Positions 9,175 through 17,181 of a stretch of 64,000 nucleotides of DNA are shown piece by piece. Under the pieces are notes generated by a model. It had not been told where the DNA came from. It saw only the letters and a program-made list of their open reading frames with translations, and made no database searches. Location of the stretch: contig NZ_VLKI01000002.1 in NCBI RefSeq assembly GCF_007830235.1, positions 215,962 through 279,961 on the forward strand. Reading direction: 5' to 3'. The stretch is from Cytobacillus oceanisediminis. Its GTDB lineage: Bacteria > Bacillota > Bacilli > Bacillales > Cytobacillaceae. The position numbers and the translations under genes are program-made. Positions within the stretch are counted from its first letter, which is position 1, and each line of letters begins with the position of its first letter.

Positions 9175-9738
9175 ATGAATGTCCCGCAAATCAGATTGGA
9201 ATCCAATTTTATACAACTGGGCTTGAAGATTGAAAGACCCATGCAGGAACTCTCGCAGCCGCCTGCCATCCAATCCATTCAGCAGCCAAAAGCCATTCTT
9301 GAAATCGAAACAGTTCCCGGCAAGCTGACCATCGACCAGACAAAAGCAAGGGAGGACGTCGATTTAAAAAGCGCCCGCCGCAGATTGGAGGAAACGGCCC
9401 AAAATGGCTATCAGGATTGGCTCAAAGGACTCGAAAGAAGGGCAAGCGAGGGAGCCGAACTCATGAGAATCGAAAACGGCGGCAGTCCCATCGCCTCCCA
9501 GGCAAAAGCAAAAAGTGAAGGACCTCCTAAACAATTCAACATCGGATGGGTTCCATCTCATAACAGCGTGAAAATCGCTTATGAACCTGCAAAGGTCAAC
9601 ATCCATGCCCAGCCGCAAAAGCCAAAGATTGAAGTCGAAATCAGAAAACCGATACATAACTACACACCAGGAAAAGTCAGCGCGGAAATACTTGAGAAAA
9701 ACAGCCTTACTATTGATTTTATAAATCTAACAATCTAA
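9175..9738 (+). CDS. yviE: YviE, DUF6470 flagellar-locus protein
   Basis: Protein of 187 aa in the position of yviE, between flgL and fliW. Function is unknown. It has a charged helical middle (about residues 60-110) and a C-terminal IEVEIRKPIHNYTPGKV segment conserved in the family. No signal peptide or membrane segment is evident. ATG 9175 is preceded by AGAGGTG at 6 nt; the in-frame GTG at 9166 overlaps that site. Confidence 0.87.
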   Translation: MNVPQIRLESNFIQLGLKIERPMQELSQPPAIQSIQQPKAILEIETVPGKLTIDQTKAREDVDLKSARRRLEETAQNGYQDWLKGLERRASEGAELMRIENGGSPIASQAKAKSEGPPKQFNIGWVPSHNSVKIAYEPAKVNIHAQPQKPKIEVEIRKPIHNYTPGKVSAEILEKNSLTIDFINLTI

Positions 9739-9754
9739 CAAAGTGGTGAAAGAA

Positions 9755-10195
9755 ATGAACATACAGACGAAATTTCATGGTGAGCAAGAGGTAAATAAGG
9801 AAGATATAATTCAGTTTGCAAGCGGGATTCCGGGGTTTTTGGAGGAAAAAGAGTTTATAGTATTGCCGATTGAAGGTACGGATCTATTTGTGCTGCAGTC
9901 GGTTAAAACCGCTGATGTTGCGTTTATCATTACAGATCCATTTTTGTTATTCCCGCAGTATGAATTTGAATTGCCGCAAGAAGTGCTTGAAAAATTAGAG
10001 ATCCAATCTGAAAAAGATGTGGTGACCTTTGCGATTTTAACGGTAAGGGAACCATTCCAAAATACAACAGCAAACCTGCAGGCACCGGTAATTATCAACC
10101 AAACCCGAAAACTTGGAAAGCAGGTTATACTCAATAACCCTGCCTACCAAACCAAGCACAGTATCATGACCCCTCAAGAACAGGGGGAGAAATAA
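9755..10195 (+). CDS. fliW: FliW, flagellin-binding antagonist of CsrA
   Basis: Cytoplasmic assembly factor of 146 aa. In B. subtilis FliW binds free flagellin or, when flagellin has been exported, binds and inhibits CsrA, so flagellin translation matches export. It contains the conserved [14 protein letters not shown] near the N-terminus and [14 protein letters not shown] [15 protein letters not shown] near the C-terminus. ATG 9755 is chosen over GTG 9743 for its spacing to the AGTGGTG ribosome site. Its stop overlaps the csrA start by one base, indicating translational coupling. Confidence 0.96.
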   Translation: MNIQTKFHGEQEVNKEDIIQFASGIPGFLEEKEFIVLPIEGTDLFVLQSVKTADVAFIITDPFLLFPQYEFELPQEVLEKLEIQSEKDVVTFAILTVREPFQNTTANLQAPVIINQTRKLGKQVILNNPAYQTKHSIMTPQEQGEK

Positions 10196-10425
10196 TGCTA
10201 GTTCTTACCAGAAAGCTGAAAGAATCCATCATGATCGGTGACGACATCGAAATCTCCATTCTATCTATTGAAGGAGACCAAGTAAAACTCGGCATTAATG
10301 CCCCAAAAAATGTGGACATACATAGAAAAGAAATCTACCTATCCATCCAGCAGGAAAACAGCAGTGCTACACAAACGGAAGCAAATGCAATAGACAGTCT
10401 AAGCACCTACTTCAAAAAGAAATAA
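10195..10425 (+). CDS. csrA: CsrA, translational repressor of flagellin
   Basis: RNA-binding dimer of 76 aa that recognises GGA in hairpin loops. The N-terminal [18 protein letters not shown] and [18 protein letters not shown] segments are diagnostic. It forms a homeostatic circuit with FliW and Hag: a GGA-loop hairpin and the Shine-Dalgarno GGA lie in the hag leader just downstream. The start codon overlaps the fliW stop. Confidence 0.97.
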   Translation: MLVLTRKLKESIMIGDDIEISILSIEGDQVKLGINAPKNVDIHRKEIYLSIQQENSSATQTEANAIDSLSTYFKKK

Positions 10426-10444
10426 AAAATTTTTACAAACCTAT

Positions 10445-10471
10445 TAAACTCCTTTCAAAATAAGTCGATAT
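10445..10471 (+). promoter_or_regulatory. Sigma-D promoter for hag
   Basis: TAAA (10445-10448), a 15-nt spacer and GTCGATAT (10464-10471) match the sigma-D consensus with one substitution. The predicted transcript would have a leader of roughly 100 nt before the hag start codon. Confidence 0.88.
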
Positions 10472-10531
10472 AACCATTGTAAAGGCTAACAGCAAAAAGG
10501 CGGCCGACTTTTCAGTTGTTTGGCAAAACAA

Positions 10532-10565
10532 CCACATGGACGTGGGACAACATAACTCAAGGAGG
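10532..10565 (+). promoter_or_regulatory. CsrA-binding sites in hag leader
   Basis: CCAC-ATGGAC-GTGG (10532-10545) folds as a 4-bp stem exposing GGA in a hexaloop, the standard CsrA target. The second GGA is in the hag Shine-Dalgarno AAGGAGG (10559-10565). Two sites this close resemble the bipartite CsrA operator of B. subtilis hag. CsrA binding itself is inferred. Confidence 0.75.
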
Positions 10566-10575
10566 AAGTAAAATA

Positions 10576-12092
10576 ATGAGAATTAATCATAATATTGCAG
10601 CGTTGAATACTTATCGTCAGTTGAACACTGCATCAACTAACCAATCTAAATCAATGGAGAAATTGTCTTCAGGTCTTCGTATTAACCGTGCTGGAGACGA
10701 TGCAGCAGGTCTAGCAATCTCTGAGAAAATGCGTGGTCAGATTCGTGGGTTAGATCAAGCTTCTCGTAACTCTCAGGATGGTATTTCTTTAATTCAAACA
10801 GCTGAAGGTGCATTGAACGAAACACATGATATGTTACAACGTATGCGTGAATTAGCTGTACAAGCGAATAATGGTACAAATACTGGTGATGATTTAGCTG
10901 AAATTCAAAAAGAAATTGGACAGTTGAATGAAGAGATTGACCGAGTAGCACAAAAAACTGAATTCAACACTAAAACACTATTAACTGGTAGCTTAGGTGT
11001 ATCTGCAGCATCTGCTACTGGTGCAACTGATGCTGAGTACCTTGCTGCAGGAATTTCATTCGATGCTTCTGGAGTTCAAAGTGGTGAAACACTTACAATT
11101 ACTACAAGTGCTGCTGGTGATACTATTACTGTAACTGGAACTAATAGTGGTGTATCTCAAACATTATCTCAAGACCCAGAAGCAATAGCAGCGGGTACTA
11201 CTCTAAACTTTGATTCTCTAGGCTTTTCTATGTCATTCTCATCGGATGCTAACTTAGAAACTCTTAATGGGGGAGCTACAGCTAGTGGAAGTACTTTATT
11301 AACTTCTGGTAATCAATTAAGCTTCCAAATCGGTGCAAATGGAAATACTAAACTAGATATTTCTATCGGCGATATGCAATCTACAGCTCTTGGTTCAACT
11401 GCTTCAAATGCTAATGTAGCAAACCTTGCTGCTGTTAACGTAACGACAAAAACTTTTGAGGATAACCTAGAAGTTATTGATGAGGCTATTAAAAAAGTAT
11501 CTAGTACTCGTTCTGATTTAGGTTCATGGCAAAATCGCTTAGAACACACAATTAATAACTTGAATACTTCTTCTGAAAACTTAACTGCAGCAGAATCACG
11601 TGTGCGTGACGTAGATTATGCTTTAGCTGCATAAGCAGTGAAAAGCACAGTCGTCCTAGCTGGTAACGGCTAGTGATTATAATCGGGTGAATTGCTGGAA
11701 AACCCTTAGAGCTTTTCTTACCAAAACGTAGTTGGAAACGACAAGCGTGATGGTTTGATAAAAGGAAAGATTGGGCAATCAGCAGCCAAGCTCCTGTCTT
11801 GAAAGAGTGGAGAAGGTTCAACGACTAGGATAGACCATCTAAGGCGAAAGCTATGATGATGAAATCCATAGGTGAAACAATGGTCATCAGCATTGTGAAT
11901 CCGAAGTGCCCGACCCTTACTAAAATATTAGAAGGTGAAGATATAGTCTGGTCATTTGTGAAAGCAAATGTTCGCACGATGGCGAAAGAAATGATGAACC
12001 AAACTAAGAATTCTATTCTTTCTCAAGCAGCACAAGCTATGCTTGCTCAAGCAAATCAGCAACCTCAAGGAGTTCTACAACTTCTTCGTTAA
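10576..12092 (+). CDS. hag: Flagellin Hag, interrupted by a group I intron
   Basis: Major filament subunit. The coding sequence is join(10576..11616, 11979..12092): exon 1 gives 347 residues ending in SRVRDVD and exon 2 gives 37 residues starting MAKEMMNQTKNSILSQ and ending GVLQLLR. The junction restores the invariant flagellin sequence RDVD-MAKEM, in frame and exactly at a codon boundary, for a 384-residue protein. Read without splicing, the frame hits TAA at 11632-11634 after five intron-encoded residues and lacks the C-terminal D0 helix needed for export and polymerisation. ATG 10576 follows AAGGAGG; an upstream in-frame extension to 10516 would run through the CsrA site and is rejected. 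D0/D1 helices are conserved, and residues of about 150-290 are the variable surface region. Confidence 0.95.
11617..11978 (+). ncRNA. Group I self-splicing intron in hag
   Basis: A 362-nt intron between T11616 (last exon base) and a terminal G at 11978. The conserved core is visible: P element AATTGCTGGAAA (11690-11701) pairs with Q (CAGCAG, 11780-11785) as P4; R element GTTCAACGACTAGG (11816-11829) pairs with S element AAGATATAGTC (11938-11948) through GACTA/TAGTC as P7. P1 is a long hairpin in which exon base U11616 forms the U.G wobble with G11650 (A11615-U11651 and G11614-C11652 extend it), continuing at 11619-11624/11642-11647 and 11626-11630/11635-11639. P2 is CTAGC/GCTAG (11656-11673) and P9 is CATTTG/CAAATG (11953-11970). 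There is no internal endonuclease gene. The P7 and S signatures resemble subgroup IA. Confidence 0.95.
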
Positions 12093-12102
12093 TTTTAGAT
12101 AT

Positions 12103-12140
12103 GAAAGAGACTCTAGATTTACTAGGGTCTCTTTCTTTTT
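12103..12140 (+). terminator. Terminator after hag
   Basis: GAAAGAGAC (12103-12111) pairs with GTCTCTTTC (12127-12135) and is followed by TTTTT, 10 nt after the hag stop. Confidence 0.85.
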
Positions 12141-12169
12141 GATAATCTTCAGTATGAAAATTCACCTAG

Positions 12170-12250
12170 AGGGACAAAGGGACAGGTACATCGTCCCTCG
12201 GTTTCTTGTCCCACCTTCCTTTAAGTATTAGTGCCTGTCCCCACATACGT
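12170..12250. repeat. REP-like palindromic element
   Basis: GGGACAGGTAC (about 12178-12188) and GTGCCTGTCCC (12231-12241) form an imperfect inverted repeat enclosing two further GTCCC words. A related short palindrome, GGTGCCAGGTACCACC, lies at 1849-1864. Similar words recur in many Bacillus intergenic regions. The rest of 12141-12348 is AT-rich and I see no gene in it. Confidence 0.45.
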
Positions 12251-12348
12251 TTCCCTACATACGTTAATAAATTAAGCATTTACTGTTTACATTAAAATTC
12301 CTCAAATATACTAAACTTCAGAAAATCCCTTCACAACCAAACTCCTTC

Positions 12349-12375
12349 TTAACAATTTTAAATAAATACCGATAT
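12349..12375 (+). promoter_or_regulatory. Probable sigma-D promoter for flaG-fliD-fliS-fliT
   Basis: TTAA (12349-12352), 15 nt, then ACCGATAT (12368-12375). The -10 part is a good match to GCCGATAT; the -35 part differs by one base from TAAA. Confidence 0.65.
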
Positions 12376-12416
12376 AAATGGTAAAAGCATTTATTTTATA
12401 TAGGTAGGGGATAGTT

Positions 12417-12776
12417 ATGATAGAGCGTGTATCATCTCAAAATACTTCTCTTACAACTAGAACAGTACATATTAATGAAAATTCAAGTGAGTTACAAAGA
12501 AAAGAAGTAACTAATGCAGTGCCGGTTCAAAAGAAACAGCGTGAGCAGATAAAGGAAGAACAGCTAACAGAAGTAGTAGACAGTATGAATAAGTTCATAC
12601 AAGCCTCACATACTTCTTTAAAGTTTGTTCTTCATGAAGAACTAAACGAGTACTACGTAACTATAGTCGATGACATCACCCAGGAAGTAGTAAAGGAGAT
12701 TCCTTCTAAGAAGCTGCTTGATGTTTATGCGGCGATGACAGGCTTCCTGGGGCTAATGGTAGATAAAAAGATTTAA
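12417..12776 (+). CDS. flaG: FlaG family protein
   Basis: Small protein (119 aa) equivalent to B. subtilis YvyC, first gene of the fliD operon. The C-terminal half (SLKFVLHEELNEYYVTIVDD, VVKEIPSKKLLDVYAAM) is the FlaG domain; the N-terminal 50 residues are polar and likely disordered. FlaG proteins influence filament length in some bacteria; the role here is not shown. Confidence 0.9.
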   Translation: MIERVSSQNTSLTTRTVHINENSSELQRKEVTNAVPVQKKQREQIKEEQLTEVVDSMNKFIQASHTSLKFVLHEELNEYYVTIVDDITQEVVKEIPSKKLLDVYAAMTGFLGLMVDKKI

Positions 12777-12791
12777 AGGGAGGTTTTCTCA

Positions 12792-14912
12792 TTGGTAAGA
12801 ATCGGAGGTCTGGCGAGCGGGATGGATATTGATTCGCTTGTGTCGGATCTAATGAAGGCAGAACGGATGCCTCTTGATAAATTAAAGCAAAAGAAACAGG
12901 TATTGGAGTGGCAGCGGGATGACTACCGGGCTATTAATGCGTTGCTTCTTGATTTTAGAAGTGAATTGACTCAAATGAAGCTGACCACACGCTATCGGGC
13001 ACGGCAGGCGACCTCTACAAATGAAGCCATGGTAACTGCTACAGCAACTGGTGCTGCCAGCCAGGCGTCGTATTCTATTTCAAATGTAACCAAACTTGCT
13101 AGAGCTGAAACGAGAGTTAATGGCGGCAGCATTTATGCCGATGGCAAAACGGTTGATCCGAGTAAAAGCCTTTATGCACAGGAAAATAATTTTATGTATA
13201 AAGGGAACCATGTTGACTCTGCAGGAACTACAATAGCCAGTGTATGGAAAAATGGAGCGGTCTTAAACAAAAGCATTGATGTGACCGATCCTGCAGCTAT
13301 TAAATTCGGTGACATGGCTAAGGTGGATCTAAATGAGGTTAGCTCGTGGAGTGTAAAAGTAAATGGTGTTGGATTCAACGCTATGTCTGAAGCTGAATTG
13401 ACTGCCGCTAACCGCCCCTTAAAGGAAAATGAAGTATTAGTAAAAACCGATGGCACCCTTCAGTTTGGGAAAGAAGTTACAAAAGGCAGTGTGATCAAAA
13501 TTGATTACGTGGCTACTGAGCGTACCGGTACACACTCCATAACAAGCAGCACATCGTCTATCCAGTTGGCTCAGGGTGCCTTGAACGAAGTGAAAAGCAT
13601 CAAGTTCAAGGAAACAACCTCAGGAACGACAACGGAAAAGACTTTTACAATGGGCAACCTTATTGATGGAGAAAGAGAAATATTAGATGACACGAATAAA
13701 GTGGTTGGCACCTTAAACTATGAAACAGGTAAAATCACTTTTAATGCTGATATGAAAAAGCCGGCTGAAGGCTCCGGTACAACGATGAGTCTTGAGATTG
13801 CTTACGACCACAAATACACCTCCTTTTCAGTAGATACTTCTACCTCCAAAGGAGACCGACATGATTCCTTCCTCATTTCAGGAAGTGAAACTCTGAATAA
13901 TGTAATCAATAAAGTTAATGCATCCAGTGCCGGTGTGAGTATGTTCTTTGATCGTGTTACTGGCCAAATGACGATGACCCGTACAGAGACTGGAGACTTT
14001 AACCCGGATGGTGACGAAATTGCGACAAATGGAAGCTTCCTTAATGATGTCCTGCGCTTTAGAGGCGCAACAGTTAAAGAAGTTGCTCAAAACGCCACCT
14101 TCGAAATCAATGGTTTGGCCACCAATCGTAGCTCGAACACATTTGAAATCAATGGTGTCACTTTCACTCTAAAACAGGAGTTTACTGATTCTGTGAGTGT
14201 TAACATCAGCAATGATTCTGGGAAAGTTTTTGACAATATCAAAGCATTCGTTGATAAATATAATGAAATGATAGACAAAATCCAGAAAAAAGCAGGAGAG
14301 GAACGCTACAAAGGCTATGCTCCATTATCGGGTGAGCAGCGTGAGCAATTATCTGACAAGCAGCAGGAACAATGGGAAGAAAAAGCGAAGAGCGGTCTTC
14401 TGCGCAGAGATTCTACCCTGCAATCCGTGTTATCTGGAATGAGAATAAATTTTTACCAGCCTGTCACAAACGATCAAGTATCTCCTCTTTATAATCAGCT
14501 GTCCAGTATCGGCATTAAAACATCCAGCAATTATTTAGAAGGAGGAAAGCTTGAAATTGATGAGGCTGCCCTTAAAAAAGCAATCGAAGCGGATCCTGTT
14601 TCCGTTGAGAACCTCTTTAGAGGAGACGGCCAGACAGAAGGACAAAGAGGAATCGCCCACAGGCTCTATGACACTGTAAATTCGGCAATGGATAAGTTAA
14701 AAACAAAAGCTGGTAACAGTTTTTCTACGAATCAGCAGTTTGCCATTGGAAGAGAGCTCTCAGATGTAGATAGAAGAATTGATAGCTTCGAAGGGAAGTT
14801 AAGACAAGTCGAAGACCGCTACTGGCGCCAATTCACCGCCATGGAAAAAGCGATCCAGCGTTCCAACGAGCAATCCATTTTCCTAATGAACCAATTTGGC
14901 GGCGGCATGTAA
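12792..14912 (+). CDS. fliD: FliD, filament cap protein
   Basis: HAP2, the cap under which flagellin subunits assemble. The N-terminus VRIGGLASGMDIDSLVSDLM and the C-terminal coiled coil (RQVEDRYWRQFTAMEKAIQR, SIFLMNQFGGGM) are diagnostic. TTG 12792 follows GGGAGG. At 706 aa it is about 200 residues longer than B. subtilis FliD; the extra length lies in the middle (roughly residues 100-400), where surface domains D2/D3 are expected. Confidence 0.95.
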   Translation: MVRIGGLASGMDIDSLVSDLMKAERMPLDKLKQKKQVLEWQRDDYRAINALLLDFRSELTQMKLTTRYRARQATSTNEAMVTATATGAASQASYSISNVTKLARAETRVNGGSIYADGKTVDPSKSLYAQENNFMYKGNHVDSAGTTIASVWKNGAVLNKSIDVTDPAAIKFGDMAKVDLNEVSSWSVKVNGVGFNAMSEAELTAANRPLKENEVLVKTDGTLQFGKEVTKGSVIKIDYVATERTGTHSITSSTSSIQLAQGALNEVKSIKFKETTSGTTTEKTFTMGNLIDGEREILDDTNKVVGTLNYETGKITFNADMKKPAEGSGTTMSLEIAYDHKYTSFSVDTSTSKGDRHDSFLISGSETLNNVINKVNASSAGVSMFFDRVTGQMTMTRTETGDFNPDGDEIATNGSFLNDVLRFRGATVKEVAQNATFEINGLATNRSSNTFEINGVTFTLKQEFTDSVSVNISNDSGKVFDNIKAFVDKYNEMIDKIQKKAGEERYKGYAPLSGEQREQLSDKQQEQWEEKAKSGLLRRDSTLQSVLSGMRINFYQPVTNDQVSPLYNQLSSIGIKTSSNYLEGGKLEIDEAALKKAIEADPVSVENLFRGDGQTEGQRGIAHRLYDTVNSAMDKLKTKAGNSFSTNQQFAIGRELSDVDRRIDSFEGKLRQVEDRYWRQFTAMEKAIQRSNEQSIFLMNQFGGGM

Positions 14913-14932
14913 TAAAAAGGAGTGTTTAAAAA

Positions 14933-15334
14933 ATGGCAGTAAGCAATCCATACCAATCCTATCAGCAAACCTCGGTGAATACAGCATCACCAGGAGAGCT
15001 GACCCTAATGCTGTATAACGGCTGTCTGAAGTTTATCCATCAGGCTAAAAAGGCTATTGTAGATCAGAACATTGAAACGAAAAATACTAATATCCAAAAA
15101 GCGCAGAATATCATTCAGGAGCTGATGGTTACGCTGAATATGGATTTGGAGATTTCCCAAAACATGATGTCTCTGTATGATTATATAAACCGGAGATTAA
15201 TAGAGGCTAATATAAAAAATGATGCTGCGATTCTCGGTGAGGTCGAAAGTCTCGTTACTGAATTCCGCGACACCTGGAAGGAAGTCATTCAAGTAAACCG
15301 CCAGAAGCAGTTTACTCAAGGCGGCACAATATAG
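14933..15334 (+). CDS. fliS: FliS, flagellin export chaperone
   Basis: Binds the C-terminal D0 helix of flagellin in the cytosol and prevents premature polymerisation. Of 133 aa, the N-terminal NPYQSYQQTSVNTASPGELT and LMLYNGCLKFIHQAK are family signatures. Its target is precisely the exon-2-encoded end of Hag, so unspliced flagellin would escape FliS. The stop overlaps the fliT start by one base. Confidence 0.96.
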   Translation: MAVSNPYQSYQQTSVNTASPGELTLMLYNGCLKFIHQAKKAIVDQNIETKNTNIQKAQNIIQELMVTLNMDLEISQNMMSLYDYINRRLIEANIKNDAAILGEVESLVTEFRDTWKEVIQVNRQKQFTQGGTI

Positions 15335-15678
15335 TGAGTTCTGTGCAAGGTTTCTATGAAGCAACTCTTGAACTGATATCCACTTTAGAAGATACAAAGC
15401 TCGACCGCGATACAAAAATCAGCAAAGTTGAAACGCAGCTAGAACAACGCCAGCAGGCAATGGCTGGCATGGCTCCTCCTTATTCAGAGGCTGAAATGGA
15501 ACTAGGGGCCAAGCTGATCAAGTTCAACGAAAAGGCAACACAACTCATGCAGCGCGAAAAGCTTTTTATCCAAAAAGACATCAAAGACCTAAGCATTAAA
15601 AAAGAATCATCCAATAAATACATCAATCCCTATCAATCCATGGCGACGGACGGCATGTTTTATGATAAAAGAAATTAG
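15334..15678 (+). CDS. fliT: FliT-like flagellar chaperone
   Basis: Helical protein of 114 aa directly after fliS and translationally coupled to it (TAGTG overlap, GTG start). Position and size match B. subtilis FliT, which chaperones FliD. The C-terminal NKYINPYQSMATDGMFYDKR is typical of Bacillus FliT. No catalytic motif is expected. Confidence 0.85.
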   Translation: MSSVQGFYEATLELISTLEDTKLDRDTKISKVETQLEQRQQAMAGMAPPYSEAEMELGAKLIKFNEKATQLMQREKLFIQKDIKDLSIKKESSNKYINPYQSMATDGMFYDKRN

Positions 15679-15687
15679 GTGACATCA

Positions 15688-16074
15688 TTGCTAACTCTGA
15701 CCGAAGAGCAGTACATATTTCTGAAGGAATACAGCGACCTCTTATATACCATCGACGAGGCGTTTGATTATATTGTTAAAAGCTTTAGTGACTTGAGTAA
15801 AACAGAAGGCAATCGCCTTCTTGGCGATATTTTTCAGGCATTGCCGCAGGTAGCGGCTGCCAATGAGCAGCTCAGCCAGCTTTTCCATGACAATCAGCAA
15901 TTACAGGATGCTATGAAGGATATCAGCATTGTGGCCGATCAGGCAGAACTTCTTTTGGAATGTTTTGAGGACATTCCAGTCAGGCAGGATATCATCTCAC
16001 AAAAACTTTATCCAGCCTTTTCTGAGTGGCATAAATCCATCCAGCAAGAGCTCACTCCCTATCTCCAATCCTAA
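15688..16074 (+). CDS. Uncharacterised protein at end of fliDST operon
   Basis: I do not recognise a named family. The predicted protein of 128 aa is acidic, almost entirely helical and without cysteine clusters, membrane segments or a signal peptide. TTG 15688 is preceded by TTAGGTGA at 5 nt; an in-frame GTG at 15679 overlaps that ribosome site. It begins about 10 nt after fliT and ends at the operon terminator, so it is co-transcribed with the flagellar chaperones. A chaperone-like helical bundle acting on an exported flagellar protein is possible but inferred only from context. Confidence 0.75.
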   Translation: MLTLTEEQYIFLKEYSDLLYTIDEAFDYIVKSFSDLSKTEGNRLLGDIFQALPQVAAANEQLSQLFHDNQQLQDAMKDISIVADQAELLLECFEDIPVRQDIISQKLYPAFSEWHKSIQQELTPYLQS

Positions 16075-16101
16075 CCGCTTCCCCGAGAAGCGGTTTTTAT
16101 T
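16073..16101 (+). terminator. Terminator of fliD operon
   Basis: AACCGCTTC / GAAGCGGTT with a 5-nt loop, followed by TTTATTTT; it overlaps the last codon of the preceding gene. Confidence 0.85.
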
Positions 16102-16164
16102 TTCCCCCAATAATTATTCACGGCCTGGTCACCAATTCGTCATAACTTTTGCACATTTTTCACT

Positions 16165-16190
16165 GTTTCAGCAGGAGTTTTTAGGGGTAA
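16165..16190 (+). promoter_or_regulatory. Candidate sigma-B promoter for hpf
   Basis: GTTTCA (16165-16170), a 14-nt spacer and GGGTAA (16185-16190) resemble the sigma-B consensus GTTTAA-N12-15-GGGTAT. The B. subtilis counterpart of hpf (yvyD) is a sigma-B and sigma-H gene, which supports the reading. The 16191-16329 leader holds an AT-rich inverted repeat of unknown role. Confidence 0.5.
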
Positions 16191-16329
16191 AATAGAAATA
16201 TAAATACATAGTCTTAATATACTTTTAAGACTAGGCATTCTTTTTCAGACGCTCATTTTTTAGCTGTTGATTTTACAGCTGGCGTTCTGGCAAAGTAGCT
16301 ATTGTATAATGAGAAGGAGGAGTTCACGT

Positions 16330-16887
16330 ATGAATTACAACATTCGTGGTGAAAACATTGAGGTAACTCCAGCAATTAGAGAGTATGTAGAGAAGAAAAT
16401 TGCGAAGTTAGAAAAGTATTTTACTGAAACTCCTGATGCAAATGTACATGTAAACTTGAAAACGTACAATAATAACCGTTCTAAAGTGGAAGTAACGATT
16501 CCGATGCCGAATCTGGTTCTTCGTGCAGAGGAAGATCATGATGATATGTATGCAGCGATAGACTTGATTACTGATAAATTAGAGCGTCAAATCCGCAAGC
16601 ACAAAACAAAAGTTAATCGCAAGTTCCGTGAAAAAGGCAATCTGACTGCTGTATTCGCAGCATTGGATGAAACAGAAGGGGCTGTAGCGGTTGAGGAAGA
16701 GGAAAATGATCTTGAAGTTGTCCGCCAGAAGAGCTTTGATCTGAAGCCAATGGACAGCGAAGAGGCGATCCTGCAAATGAACATGCTGGGCCACAGCTTC
16801 TACGTGTTCACCAATGCAGAATCTAACTTAACAAACGTGGTGTACAAGCGTAAAGACGGCCGTTACGGCTTGATTGAAGCTCAATAA
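16330..16887 (+). CDS. hpf: Long-form ribosome hibernation promoting factor
   Basis: Binds the 30S decoding centre in stationary phase and dimerises 70S ribosomes into inactive 100S particles. The N-terminal domain (about residues 1-95) has VTPAIREYVEKKIAKLEKYF. A linker follows, then the C-terminal dimerisation domain of about residues 125-185 with EEAILQMNMLGHSFYVFTN and YKRKDGRYGLIE. The length of 185 aa marks the long form. ATG 16330 follows AGGAGGAG. An upstream in-frame extension to 16267 lacks family similarity. Confidence 0.97.
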   Translation: MNYNIRGENIEVTPAIREYVEKKIAKLEKYFTETPDANVHVNLKTYNNNRSKVEVTIPMPNLVLRAEEDHDDMYAAIDLITDKLERQIRKHKTKVNRKFREKGNLTAVFAALDETEGAVAVEEEENDLEVVRQKSFDLKPMDSEEAILQMNMLGHSFYVFTNAESNLTNVVYKRKDGRYGLIEAQ

Positions 16888-16898
16888 TTTTAAAACAG

Positions 16899-16927
16899 AA
16901 CCCCCTGCCTTTTTGCAGGGGGTTTTC
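16899..16927. terminator. Bidirectional terminator between hpf and the minus-strand genes
   Basis: AACCCCCTGC / GCAGGGGGTT stem with a T-rich loop, followed by TT on the plus strand and a T-rich stretch on the minus strand. It separates hpf from the convergent 42-residue gene. Confidence 0.8.
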
Positions 16928-16964
16928 ATGTGCGGCAGATCGGGACTGCCACCTTGTATTAGTT

Positions 16965-17093
16965 CTAACAGTAAACCACTTCGGTGAGGATTTTATACCC
17001 TTTGATTTTTTTGAACGTTTCTTTTGCTTCTTTTTCTGTGTGAAATTCAAACATTTTAATGTTGTTTTTTGAATGAACCGTGATGATCCACAT
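16965..17093 (-). CDS. Small conserved hypothetical protein (42 aa)
   Basis: On the minus strand a 42-residue frame starts at ATG (17091-17093) with a strong GGGGAGG ribosome site 8-14 nt upstream and ends at TAG. It begins MWIITVHSKNNIKMFEF and ends YKILTEVVYC, with a basic helical middle. In B. subtilis a similarly tiny gene (yvzG) lies between hpf and secA, and this could be its homologue, but I cannot confirm that without a search. It is downstream of glnT with 88 nt between them. Confidence 0.7.
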   Translation of the reverse strand: MWIITVHSKNNIKMFEFHTEKEAKETFKKIKGYKILTEVVYC

Positions 17094-17181
17094 GAAATTT
17101 TTCCTCCCCTTAAAAAATAATCATTTTACCTTTTTCCATAGTGTCTTCTGAAGGTCTTCCGAAAATATTTGCTACCGTTTC

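Noticed and set aside
10516..10575. N-terminal extension of hag from TTG 10516
   Set aside because: It runs through the CsrA hairpin and Shine-Dalgarno; the flagellin N-terminus MRINHNIAALNTY begins at 10576.
11581..11634. Flagellin apparently ending at TAA 11634 with YALAA as C-terminus
   Set aside because: The invariant C-terminal flagellin helix is encoded at 11979-12092 and group I intron core elements lie between, so this stop is in the intron.
11853..12092. Separate 79-aa ORF carrying the flagellin tail
   Set aside because: It is hag exon 2 plus translated intron sequence; the first 42 codons are the intron's P8-P9 region.
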